A DNA stretch of 64,000 nt from assembly GCF_001898325.1 (NCBI RefSeq), contig NZ_MKTR01000012.1:152375-216374 (forward strand), given 5' to 3'. Below are positions 42,359-50,142 of the stretch, piece after piece. Positions within the stretch are counted from its first letter, which is position 1; the number at the start of each line of letters is the position of its first letter. Below the pieces are notes generated by a model, which was not told where the DNA came from, made no database searches, and saw nothing but the letters and a program-made list of their open reading frames with translations. Position numbers and translations under genes: made by a program. Origin of the DNA: Microbacterium sp. 67-17. Lineage in GTDB: Bacteria; Actinomycetota; Actinomycetes; Actinomycetales; Microbacteriaceae.

Positions 42359-42883
42359 ATGGCCCTCCCCGGAGTTCGTGGGCTCGACCACGTCGGGTTC
42401 ACCGTTCCCGACCTCGATGAGGCCCACGCGTTTCTCGTGGATGTCCTCGGCGCGATCCACGTGTACACCCTGGACGCCAAGCGGTCGGACGACGACTGGA
42501 TGGCTGTTCACCTCGGCGTGCACCCGCGTACCGAGATTCGCGAGATCCGCTTCTATCGCGTCGGCTGTGGAACCAACCTCGAGGTGTTCCAGTACGACAG
42601 CGCCGACGGACAGGCCCCACAGCCACGCAACAGCGACATCGGAGGTCACCACCTCGCGCTCTACGTCGACGATATGGATGCCGCCGTGAGCTATCTGCGT
42701 GAGCACGGCGTCGAGGTCATGGGCGATCCGGTCGCGAGCGCCGGAGCATCCGCCGGTCAACGGTGGCTCTACTTCCGCAGCCCCTGGGGGATGCAGTTCG
42801 AGCTCGTGAGCTTCCCGACCGGCAAGGCCTACGAGGCCACGGCGGCGACCCTCCTGTGGCACCCGAAGGATCCCGCCCGATGA
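42359..42883 (+). CDS. VOC-family (glyoxalase-like) protein
   Basis: 174 residues with paired beta-alpha-beta-beta-beta modules: GLDHVGFTVPDLDEAHAFLVDVLGA, then GGHHLALYVDDMDAAVSYLREHGVEV and SPWGMQFELVSFPTG. Metal ligands H (first strand), H (GHHLAL) and E (QFELV) are in place, so it is probably an active metal-dependent lyase, isomerase or dioxygenase. AAGGAGG precedes the ATG. It overlaps the GntR start by ATGA. Confidence 0.9.
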   Translation: MALPGVRGLDHVGFTVPDLDEAHAFLVDVLGAIHVYTLDAKRSDDDWMAVHLGVHPRTEIREIRFYRVGCGTNLEVFQYDSADGQAPQPRNSDIGGHHLALYVDDMDAAVSYLREHGVEVMGDPVASAGASAGQRWLYFRSPWGMQFELVSFPTGKAYEATAATLLWHPKDPAR

Positions 42884-43575
42884 CCGCCGCGTCGCCGGCG
42901 ATCGACGGGCCACGCAGCCGCGACGGGGATGCTCACGCGCGCATCGCCGACGGCATCCGTCGCGGGATCATCGACGGCACTCGACCTCCCGGCAGCCGCA
43001 TCCTTCAGGAGGATCTGGCTGCACGATACGGCGCGAGTCGAGTGCCGGTGCGCGAGGCGATCCGACAACTCGAATACGAAGGGTTGCTGACGGTCGTCCC
43101 CAACGCGGGAGCCTGGGTGTCGACGATGACCCTTGCCGAGTGTGAAGAGATCTATCGGATGCGCGAGCGCCTTGAGCCGTTGCTGTTGTCGTACAGCGCC
43201 CCGCGCCTCTCCGACGACGAGATCGGCGCGCTGGCCGAACTCGCGGACCGGATCAGTGACACCGGCGACGACACCGACGCCTTCCTCGAGCTCGACGCTG
43301 CGTTTCATCACGCCAGCTATTCCGCGGCCGACACGTCTCACCTCACGGACTTGGTGGTGCGACTGTGGAATCTCACTGCGCCGTATCGGCGCAGCTATGT
43401 CTCATCGTGGACTCCCGACGCCCGCCGGATCGCCCACGAGGAGCATCACCTCATCGTCGCGGCCCTGCGCGATCGTGACACCGAGGAAGCCGAACGTGTT
43501 CTCGGTGGACACATCCGCCGCACGCGCCGCCAGCTCGCCCGGACTCCCGAGATCTTCGCGCTCAGCGCCGGCTGA
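42880..43575 (+). CDS. GntR-family (FCD-type) regulator
   Basis: 231 residues. N-terminal winged helix (ILQEDLAARYGASRVPVREAIRQLEYEGLLTVVPNAGAWV) and an all-helical FCD domain with metal/ligand residues (ELDAAFHHASYSA, HEEHHLIVAALRDRD). Such proteins sense carboxylic acids. Coupled to the VOC gene (ATGA). Likely sites are the ATTG(C/T)ATCCA elements at 42251 and 42316, so it should control itself and the E1-E2 operon; this is inference from position. Confidence 0.9.
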   Translation: MTAASPAIDGPRSRDGDAHARIADGIRRGIIDGTRPPGSRILQEDLAARYGASRVPVREAIRQLEYEGLLTVVPNAGAWVSTMTLAECEEIYRMRERLEPLLLSYSAPRLSDDEIGALAELADRISDTGDDTDAFLELDAAFHHASYSAADTSHLTDLVVRLWNLTAPYRRSYVSSWTPDARRIAHEEHHLIVAALRDRDTEEAERVLGGHIRRTRRQLARTPEIFALSAG

Positions 43576-43608
43576 CTCTCGCCGGCACACGGCGAGGCAG
43601 CGGCAGCA

Positions 43609-44637
43609 TCACTGGTCGAGCGCTTCGCGCATCGTCGCCAGGTGCGACAGGTCCGGCGAGATCTCTCCTGCCTCGATCCGGTGGGCCAGCTCGACGACCC
43701 GGGCGTTGACGGGGGTACGGATGCTGTGAGCAGCCCCGCGCGCCACGACGTGCCCATTGAGGTCATCGACCTCGCTCCGGCGCCCTTTTCGCCAGTCCTG
43801 TAGGACCGTGGTGGTGGCGCCGGGTACGACAAAGCTCGCGAACAGCTTGTCGGTCATGATGTCCACGATCCGCCCCGGATCGCGGATCTCGTCGGCGTCC
43901 AAACCGAAGATGGGCAGAACCGAGTGGCCCTCAGCAGCCCCCACCGTCAATGCCTCGTTGCCCGCGGCGATCATCACGTCGCGAAATCCCGGCGTGTGCA
44001 GAGCGTCGAGCATCGGGAGACCCAGGATCGCCGAGGTTACGAGCAGGGTGCTGTTGCTCACGAGCTTCATCCATTTCGCCGCGAGTATGTCATCGAAGAC
44101 CTCGACGGCGCCCGACAGCCCAAGGATCCGAGCCAGCTCCGGGATGCGGTGAGCCGGCCCTCGCTCATCGAGGGTGCCGACGGCGAACCACGAGCGAGAG
44201 GCGGGAGTGTGTCGATGCACGACGCCCGGGTCAGTCATCGTCGCGGAGCACTCGATAACACAGCCGAGCGTGCGCTGGGGCCCCACGGCTTCAGCGATGA
44301 CTCCCGCAGTCATCCCGTTCTGAACACCGACCAGGATGCCGTCGTCGGCGAGGTAAGGCTGAATGAGTGTGCTCACCCACGGGGCGTCGTACGCCTTCAC
44401 GAGCATCAGGACGACATCGAAGCGATCGCGAAGCTCTGCCACCTGGCAGAAGTGACGCACATCGGGCTGGACATGAATCTCACCCTCGGGGCTGATGATC
44501 TGCAACCCATCGACCCGCATTTTCTCGACATGAGCTGGCCATTGTTCGATGAGCGTTACGTCCTCGCCCGCGCCGATCAGGTCAGCACCGATCGATGAGC
44601 CATTGGCGCCAGCACCTACAACCGCGATTCTTGTCAT
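43609..44637 (-). CDS. Ketopantoate-reductase-family protein (PanE/ApbA-like)
   Basis: 342 residues. N-terminal NAD(P) site TRIAVVGAGANGSSIGADLIGAGEDVTLIEQW, middle VLMLVKAYDAPW and Asn/Lys region VQNGMT...KWMKLVSNSTLL, and a C-terminal helical domain. In an accessory catabolic setting it may reduce a 2-keto acid other than ketopantoate. Start ATG 44637. Transcribed toward the GntR gene; its upstream gap holds operator half-sites shared with later genes. Confidence 0.82.
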   Translation of the reverse strand: MTRIAVVGAGANGSSIGADLIGAGEDVTLIEQWPAHVEKMRVDGLQIISPEGEIHVQPDVRHFCQVAELRDRFDVVLMLVKAYDAPWVSTLIQPYLADDGILVGVQNGMTAGVIAEAVGPQRTLGCVIECSATMTDPGVVHRHTPASRSWFAVGTLDERGPAHRIPELARILGLSGAVEVFDDILAAKWMKLVSNSTLLVTSAILGLPMLDALHTPGFRDVMIAAGNEALTVGAAEGHSVLPIFGLDADEIRDPGRIVDIMTDKLFASFVVPGATTTVLQDWRKGRRSEVDDLNGHVVARGAAHSIRTPVNARVVELAHRIEAGEISPDLSHLATMREALDQ

Positions 44638-44737
44638 CACTGACCTTCCCGTCACCTGCGCCGGAACACTCGCACGATACAGCAGCGGCGTACATTTGCG
44701 CCCTGGAGGCCTCGAAGAGGTCACCATAGACTGCTAG

Positions 44738-44756
44738 TGTTCACTAATACTGGACA
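44738..44756. promoter_or_regulatory. Operator-like site A of the catabolic island
   Basis: TGTTCACTA-A-TACTGGACA: the right half equals the half-site of operators B and C (TACTGGACA); the left half matches the reverse complement at 7 of 9. Half-sites are in opposite order to B and C. It lies between the divergent ketopantoate-reductase-like gene and the Dabb gene. Confidence 0.5.
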
Positions 44757-44780
44757 CTATCAGCGTAGAGAGCGGACAGC

Positions 44781-45092
44781 ATGATCCTCCACCTCGCATC
44801 CTTCCGATGGGTCGACAGCGTCACCGACGAGGACATCGACCGGCTGACGGCGGCCCTGACCGCGATGGCGGCACAGATCCCCGAGCTGCGGTCCTATGTC
44901 GCAGGTCCGAATCTCCATCTGCGCCCCGGCGGAATGGACTACGCCGTCGCCGCGGTCGTGGATGACGAGGCGGGCCTGCATGCGTACCTTGACCACCCAG
45001 CGCATGCTCAGGTCTATGCCGACCTCATGGGTGGCATGCTCGCCGACCGCGCGGCCGCGCAGCTTCCGCTGACCGAGGGCAGCCTGGCATGA
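44781..45092 (+). CDS. Dabb-domain protein (dimeric alpha-beta barrel)
   Basis: 103 residues. MILHLASFRWVDSVTDEDIDRLTAALTAMAAQIPELRSYVAGPNL and HPAHAQVYADLM match the stress-responsive A/B barrel (Dabb) fold, found in small catabolic isomerases, lyases and monooxygenase-like proteins. GAGAGCGGA is the ribosome site. Overlaps the alcohol dehydrogenase start by four bases (ATGA). Confidence 0.85.
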   Translation: MILHLASFRWVDSVTDEDIDRLTAALTAMAAQIPELRSYVAGPNLHLRPGGMDYAVAAVVDDEAGLHAYLDHPAHAQVYADLMGGMLADRAAAQLPLTEGSLA

Positions 45093-46153
45093 ACGCCATG
45101 CGCGCGGCAGTCCTGCACGATGTGCATGACCTTCGCATCGACGATGTTCCCATCCCCTCCCCGGGCCCCGGCGAGGTGCTCATCCGGGTCGGGGTGTGCG
45201 GTGTCTGCGGGTCAGATGCCACGGAGTTCGGACGCGGGCTGGTGCTCGCCCGGCCGCCGGTCACCCTCGGTCATGAGTTCGCCGGCACCATCGAGCAGGT
45301 CGGTCCCGGAGTCTCCGAGCTGACGGTCGGCGCAACCGTCGTCTGCGGCGCCGGTCTCTCGTGCGGCGAGTGCAAGATGTGTCGTTCGGGGCGCACGAAC
45401 CTGTGCACGTCGTACACAACCTTGGGCTTCCACCACAACGGGGGCCTCGCCGGGTACGTCGTCTGCCCTGCCGAGATCGTCTGGGATGCTTCAGCCAGCG
45501 GGCTGACCCTCGACACGCTCGGCCTCGCGCAACCGATGGCGATCGCCGTACACGCGGTCCGGCGATCCGGCCTGCAACCGGGCCAGGATGCCGTTGTCGT
45601 CGGCGTGGGTGGCATCGGTGCCTTCATCACATACGCGGCGGCGGCGACGGGCGCGCGGGTGCTGGTGACAGACCTCAACGCACCGCGACTGGAACTGGCG
45701 CGAGCTCTCGGCGCTGCCGACACCGTCCAGGCGGGAGGTCAGAGCCTGCGCGAAGCACTGGGCGAACGCGGGATTGTCCCAGACGTCTTCTTCGAGGTGT
45801 CCGGGTCTGCGCCGGGACTCGCGTCAGTCCTCGACGCTGCCAGCCCCGGCGCAACGATCGTTCCCGTCGGCATCCAGCGCGGCGAGCCGGCATTGCCGCT
45901 CGGCTCGTGGACCCTGCAGGAATACACGATCGTCGGCACCGTGGCTCACGTGTACCGGGACGACATCCCCGAAGCAGTTCGGCTGCTTGCTGCGCGCGGC
46001 GACTGGACGGATGTGGCCGCTGACGTCCTCCCCCTGGATGAGGTCGTCAACGGAGCACTCCAGCCGCTGCTCAGCGGCGCGCCGGGCCAAGTCAAGACAC
46101 TGATCGATCCGTGGACCGAGGGTCGCAGAGCAGCCGTTCACGGCCACTCATAG
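45089..46153 (+). CDS. Zinc-dependent alcohol dehydrogenase (MDR)
   Basis: 354 residues. Catalytic-zinc residues C and H (VCGVCGSDATEFG, LGHEFAG), a structural-zinc lobe (CGECKMCRSGRTNLC), and NAD loop VVGVGGIGAFIT. It oxidises a secondary alcohol or polyol, in the sorbitol/threonine/butanediol dehydrogenase range. Translationally coupled to the Dabb gene, indicating consecutive steps on one substrate. Confidence 0.9.
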   Translation: MNAMRAAVLHDVHDLRIDDVPIPSPGPGEVLIRVGVCGVCGSDATEFGRGLVLARPPVTLGHEFAGTIEQVGPGVSELTVGATVVCGAGLSCGECKMCRSGRTNLCTSYTTLGFHHNGGLAGYVVCPAEIVWDASASGLTLDTLGLAQPMAIAVHAVRRSGLQPGQDAVVVGVGGIGAFITYAAAATGARVLVTDLNAPRLELARALGAADTVQAGGQSLREALGERGIVPDVFFEVSGSAPGLASVLDAASPGATIVPVGIQRGEPALPLGSWTLQEYTIVGTVAHVYRDDIPEAVRLLAARGDWTDVAADVLPLDEVVNGALQPLLSGAPGQVKTLIDPWTEGRRAAVHGHS

Positions 46154-46189
46154 GCCTGACGCAGGGGACCAGCCCAGCAGTCATCTACG

Positions 46190-46876
46190 TCAGGGCAGCC
46201 GTTCCATTGCGCGCAGCACATCAACGGCAGATGCCGGCGCGCCGGGCTGGGATGTGACCCCGGGGGCTACTGGCAGCGCCTCGTTGTGCGGCCTCCGCCC
46301 GAATACGAACCAGACCCCTCGGGCAATGCTGTCCGAGTGGTTCACGAACAGGTGCGGCCGCATCGAGTCGAAGCTCAGGGAATCGCCCGGGTGCAGCACG
46401 TAGGTGTCGAAATCCAGCTGCAGCGTGAGCTCGCCCTCGAGAAGGTACGCGTACTCGACTCCCGCGTGGCGCATGAGCCGGTCCTCCACGGAACTGCTGG
46501 CGCCGGGCTGGTATGTCACCAGCAGCGCATCGGCAGGACCTCCGGGAACACTGGCGAGCTTCTCCCAGCGAACGCCGTTCTCCATCTCGATCACCGGGTA
46601 CTCGGCAGCGCGCCGGACAGTTGACGCATCCGGTGGTGTGGGAACTGGCGCAACGGGTGAGGGACCCGCAGTGGGAACGTTGCCGACCAGCTCGTCCAAC
46701 GACACTCCGAGGTGGTTGGCCATGGCAAACAGCGTCGAGACCGACGGCTGCGTCTTGCCGATCTCGACCTGCGAGATCAGCGACGCCGATACGCCGAGAG
46801 CTTGCGCCAGCGAGCGAAGGCTCATGCCCTTCGCAGTGCGCACCTCGCGGAGCTTGGCTCCCAGGCCCTCGGTCAT
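46190..46876 (-). CDS. XRE-family regulator with cupin sensor domain
   Basis: 228 residues. N-terminal HTH (LREVRTAKGMSLRSLAQALGVSASLISQVEIGKTQPSVSTLFAMANHLGVSLDELV) and a C-terminal cupin barrel (VEYAYLLEGELTLQLDFDTYVLHPGDSLSFDSMRPHLFVNHSD). The cupin usually binds a small metabolite. It lies inside the island and is my preferred reader of the TACTGGACA operators, but no direct evidence links them. Convergent with the alcohol dehydrogenase gene. Confidence 0.9.
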   Translation of the reverse strand: MTEGLGAKLREVRTAKGMSLRSLAQALGVSASLISQVEIGKTQPSVSTLFAMANHLGVSLDELVGNVPTAGPSPVAPVPTPPDASTVRRAAEYPVIEMENGVRWEKLASVPGGPADALLVTYQPGASSSVEDRLMRHAGVEYAYLLEGELTLQLDFDTYVLHPGDSLSFDSMRPHLFVNHSDSIARGVWFVFGRRPHNEALPVAPGVTSQPGAPASAVDVLRAMERLP

Positions 46877-46963
46877 GATCTCCCACCAGCGCAGCCACTG
46901 GTCAGCCGCGAACGTCCGCTCATTCTAGGGCAGGACCTACGCACAGCCGTGGACCGCCGCGTC

Positions 46964-47671
46964 CTACATCAGCACCGTCCCGCGGTCGACCGGCAGGTTC
47001 ACCGCCGAAACGCCTCGGTTGCGCAACAGGAATTGGGTGGCATCGACCACATCGGCCATCGTCGCGAGTTTGCCCCCCGGAGTGTGTTGTTCGTACTGCT
47101 CCAAGACACCTTCGGGCTTGGATGCCCAGAACGGGCTGTCGCCGATGATCCCCGGATGGATCGCGTTGACACGGATCGGGGCGAGTTCGAGCGCCAGGGT
47201 GTTGATCAGGCCCGTGACGCCGCCGTTGATGGACGAGACGGTGGTCGACCCTGGATACGGCAGATCCTTCGCGCGTCCACCGAACAGCACGATCCCCGTG
47301 TCGACGGTCGGCGCCATCCGGTCCAGGAGCGCTCGAACGGTTGCCGAATACCCGACAAGTTTGAGAGTGACCAGGCGGACCGCACGATCGATGTCGTAGT
47401 CGCGGATCGAGTTGGCATCCCGTTCGATAGCCGCGAGGACGAGCCCGTCTACCCGGTCGATGCCGGCGAGCTGGTCTGCGATGCTGTGCGGCTCGGAGAT
47501 GTCCAGAGCTACACCGATCGCGCCCTCGCCGAGGCCGCGCGCGATCTCCTGGGTGCGGCCGAGATCGCGTCCCGTGATGACGACCTTCTCTCCCCGCGCG
47601 AGACAGTCCTTGGCGATCTCGAGTCCAATGCCGGATGTTCCGCCGACAACGACGATGGTCCGTTCACTCAC
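46964..47671 (-). CDS. SDR-like protein lacking catalytic Tyr and Lys
   Basis: 235 residues of classical SDR fold: VVVGGTSGIGLEIA for the dinucleotide and NAIHPGIIGDSPFW near the substrate. Where Y-S-A-S-K normally stands the sequence is T-V-S-S-I-N, so neither catalytic Tyr nor Lys is present. It may be a binding protein or use another mechanism. Start GTG 47671 with GAGGAAAG. Divergent from the M24 gene; operator B lies in the gap. Confidence 0.82.
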   Translation of the reverse strand: MSERTIVVVGGTSGIGLEIAKDCLARGEKVVITGRDLGRTQEIARGLGEGAIGVALDISEPHSIADQLAGIDRVDGLVLAAIERDANSIRDYDIDRAVRLVTLKLVGYSATVRALLDRMAPTVDTGIVLFGGRAKDLPYPGSTTVSSINGGVTGLINTLALELAPIRVNAIHPGIIGDSPFWASKPEGVLEQYEQHTPGGKLATMADVVDATQFLLRNRGVSAVNLPVDRGTVLM

Positions 47672-47709
47672 GGTCTTTCCTCACGCTCTCTTCGCGCCAA
47701 CCAAGTGCA

Positions 47710-47740
47710 ACTGGACATCAGTGTCCAGTAGGGCTTTACT
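47710..47740 (+). promoter_or_regulatory. Promoter with operator B (M24 operon)
   Basis: Palindrome ACTGGACA-tcag-TGTCCAGT (47710-47729) contains the -35 box TGGACA (47712-47717); 17 bases on is the -10 box TTTACT (47735-47740). Sequence and spacing match the amidohydrolase promoter at 50077-50105. A repressor on the palindrome would block RNA polymerase. Confidence 0.75.
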
Positions 47741-47797
47741 TGAGTGAACTCGACCCACGGGTCGATGTCAAGCACGCCGCTGACGGAGGGAGCCTCA

Positions 47798-49180
47798 ATG
47801 AAGAGCACGGGAACGACGGGTACCGCCGCTGTCGATTGGGAGCAGCGCGTCGACTTCGAACGGCTTCGCGATGCGCGCCTCGCGCGCTTGCACGCGGAGC
47901 TCGAGCGCTCCGATCTCGGAGCGGTGCTTGCATTCGACTTCTCCAACATCCGGTACATGAGCGGCACGCACATCGGCACGTGGGCGATGGACAAGCTCAT
48001 TCGATTCGCCTTGCTCACGCGCAAGACCGATCCGATCGTGTGGGACTTCGGCTCGGCGGCCAAGCACCACGCGCTCTACAACCCTTGGCTTGATGTCACG
48101 TCGGCAGAGGCAGACGCCGACCCCCACTCACCGCACGAGGGCGCCAAGCGGCCCCGGCTCGAAAGCGGTGCTCGGGCAGGCATCTCGACCCTGCGCGGGG
48201 CCTTCCCCCCGGACGCTGACCTGGCCGGGGATGTCGCGCGAAAAGTAAAGCGCGAACTCGAGAAGTTCGGCCTCGCGAAGGAACCGCTCGGAGTCGACGT
48301 CATCGAGATGCCCGTCCTGATCGCTCTCCAACGAGAGGGGATCGAGGTCGTTGACGGACAGCAGGTCTTCATGGAGGCCAGGCGCATCAAGACCTCCGAC
48401 GAGATCCGACTGCTCACGCAGGCGGCGAGCATGGTGGATGCCGCCTACGAGGAGCTCTACCGGTTCCTCCGGCCCGGCGTCCGCGAAAACGAGGCTGTCG
48501 GGGTCGTCGCCAAGACGCTCTACGACCTCGGTTCCGAGTACGTCGAAGGGGTCAACGCCATCTCCGGGGAGCGCTGCTCGCCGCATCCGCATGTGTTCAG
48601 CGACCGGTTGATCCGCCCGGGAGATCCCGCGTTCTTCGACATCCTGCACAGCTTCAACGGCTACCGCACGTGCTATTACCGCACGTTCGCCGTCGGGTCG
48701 GCGAGCCAGGCCCAGAAGGACGCGTACACTCGCGCCCGCGAGTACATGGACCGTGCGATCGCCCTCGTCCGCCCGGGCGCGACGACCGCCGACATCGCCG
48801 CCGTCTGGCCTCGCGCTGAGGAGTTCGGCTTCCCCGACGAGATGGCGGCATTTGCCCTGCAGTATGGCCACGGCGTGGGACTGTCGATCTGGGAGAAGCC
48901 GATCTTCTCGCGACTCACGTCCTTCGATCACCCCGAAGTCCTGGAGGAAGGTATGGTCTTCGCACTGGAGACGTACTGGCCCGCTGCCGACGGATGGGGT
49001 GCAGCGCGTATCGAGGAAGAGGTCGTCGTGACTGCCGACGGATGCGAGGTCATTACGAAGTTCCCCGCGGAGGAACTGATCGTCGCCGGGCGCCGCTACT
49101 ACACGATCGACGGGCCACTGAACCTCAACCGGGACTCGCAGTCGCATCGTAATACCGTCTGGGGACGCGGCGAAGCGTGA
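47798..49180 (+). CDS. M24-family (creatinase/aminopeptidase P-like) enzyme with altered metal site
   Basis: 460 residues. N-terminal creatinase-like domain (GAVLAFDFSNIRYMSGTHIGTWAMDKL) and pita-bread fold. Metal ligands: first Asp in AFFDILHSFNGY; second position reads T-C-Y-Y-R-T-F, so the usual Asp is Cys; His in YGHGVGLSIW; Glu in FALETYW and RIEEEVV. Reaction unknown: peptidase, amidinohydrolase or lyase chemistry are all known in this fold. ATG 47798 has GGAGGGA upstream. Overlaps the next gene by GTGA. Confidence 0.82.
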   Translation: MKSTGTTGTAAVDWEQRVDFERLRDARLARLHAELERSDLGAVLAFDFSNIRYMSGTHIGTWAMDKLIRFALLTRKTDPIVWDFGSAAKHHALYNPWLDVTSAEADADPHSPHEGAKRPRLESGARAGISTLRGAFPPDADLAGDVARKVKRELEKFGLAKEPLGVDVIEMPVLIALQREGIEVVDGQQVFMEARRIKTSDEIRLLTQAASMVDAAYEELYRFLRPGVRENEAVGVVAKTLYDLGSEYVEGVNAISGERCSPHPHVFSDRLIRPGDPAFFDILHSFNGYRTCYYRTFAVGSASQAQKDAYTRAREYMDRAIALVRPGATTADIAAVWPRAEEFGFPDEMAAFALQYGHGVGLSIWEKPIFSRLTSFDHPEVLEEGMVFALETYWPAADGWGAARIEEEVVVTADGCEVITKFPAEELIVAGRRYYTIDGPLNLNRDSQSHRNTVWGRGEA

Positions 49181-50070
49181 GTACCATCGGCTTCCTCGGG
49201 CTCGGCTCCATGGGATCGGCCATGGCGAGCCGTCTCATCGACGCCGGGCATGAGGTTCGCGTCTGGAACCGGTCGCCCGACGCCGTTGCGGCTGCGGTGT
49301 CTCGCGGAGCCGTCGGGGTCGACGCTCCCGAGGATGCACTCGCATGCGCGATCTCGTTCTCGATGCTCGCCAACGACGAGGCGATGCAGGCTGTGATGAC
49401 GCAGGACCGCATCGCCGTTCTGGGTGGGCGGATCCATGTCGCTATGGCGTCGATCAGCCCCGACCTGGCAGCGAGCCTGGCTGACCACGTGACCGCAGCG
49501 GGAGGGACGTACGTTGCTGCGCCCGTTCTGGGACGCCCATCGGTTGCCGCGGAGGGCGAACTCAATATCCTCGTCGCCGGCAGCCCCGACGCCGTCGCCG
49601 ACATCCAGCCCTATCTGGATGTCATGGGAAAGCGCGTGTGGATCTTGGGCGAGCGACCGGCGGTGGCCAATGCGGTCAAGGCAGCCGTGAACTACAACAT
49701 CATCCATGCGATGCAGGCAATCGGCGAGTCAGTTGCCATGACCGAACGGCTCGGAGTGCCCGCAGAGACCTTCACGGAGCTGCTCTCAAGCACCCTCTTC
49801 GGCGGGGTAGCATACAGCGGCTACGGCGACATCATCGCGGCACAGCGGTATTCCCCGCCCGGTTTCCATATTGCGCTCGGGCGTAAAGACCTCGATCTCG
49901 CGGAGCAGGTTGCGCGATCGGTAGGCGTCAGCCCCGCCACACTTCCCGCCCTCACCGCCGTCTTCGAAGCAGCCCTTGCTCACGACGACCTGAAGGACTT
50001 GGACTGGAGCGCCATCGCAGAAGTGAGCCGTCGGGATGTCCCGATCCCGGGAGGCACAGCCACTGAATAG
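49177..50070 (+). CDS. 3-hydroxyisobutyrate-dehydrogenase-family oxidoreductase
   Basis: 297 residues. NAD(P) motif IGFLGLGSMGSAMASRLIDAGHEVRVWNRS, then TAAGGTYVAAPVLGRPSVAAEGEL (substrate loop) and catalytic Lys in ANAVKAAVNYN. Oxidises a beta-hydroxy acid or reduces its semialdehyde or an imine. GTG 49177 overlaps the M24 stop (GTGA), so both act in the same pathway. Ends just before operator C. Confidence 0.9.
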   Translation: MSTIGFLGLGSMGSAMASRLIDAGHEVRVWNRSPDAVAAAVSRGAVGVDAPEDALACAISFSMLANDEAMQAVMTQDRIAVLGGRIHVAMASISPDLAASLADHVTAAGGTYVAAPVLGRPSVAAEGELNILVAGSPDAVADIQPYLDVMGKRVWILGERPAVANAVKAAVNYNIIHAMQAIGESVAMTERLGVPAETFTELLSSTLFGGVAYSGYGDIIAAQRYSPPGFHIALGRKDLDLAEQVARSVGVSPATLPALTAVFEAALAHDDLKDLDWSAIAEVSRRDVPIPGGTATE

Positions 50071-50073
50071 TGA

Positions 50074-50105
50074 TACTGGACAACCGTGTCCAGTAGTGCT
50101 TTATT
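50074..50105 (+). promoter_or_regulatory. Promoter with operator C (amidohydrolase)
   Basis: Perfect palindrome TACTGGACA-accg-TGTCCAGTA (50074-50095), 9-base arms. -35 TGGACA (50077-50082), 17-base spacer, -10 TTTATT (50100-50105). The design is the same as operator B, including flanking GTAG-N-GCTTTA. Confidence 0.8.
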
Positions 50106-50142
50106 GGGAGCACCGACCGCAAATCAAGGAGGATGAGCGTCA

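Noticed and set aside
44738..44759. Alternative palindrome TAGTGTTC-N9-GGACACTA at site A
   Set aside because: Pairs 7 of 8, but the arms do not recur at operators B and C, whereas TACTGGACA does; kept only as a note.
47798..49180. DddP-type DMSP lyase
   Set aside because: Same M24 fold, but the Asp-rich metal motif of DddP is absent (Cys at a key position) and no DMSP genes are nearby.
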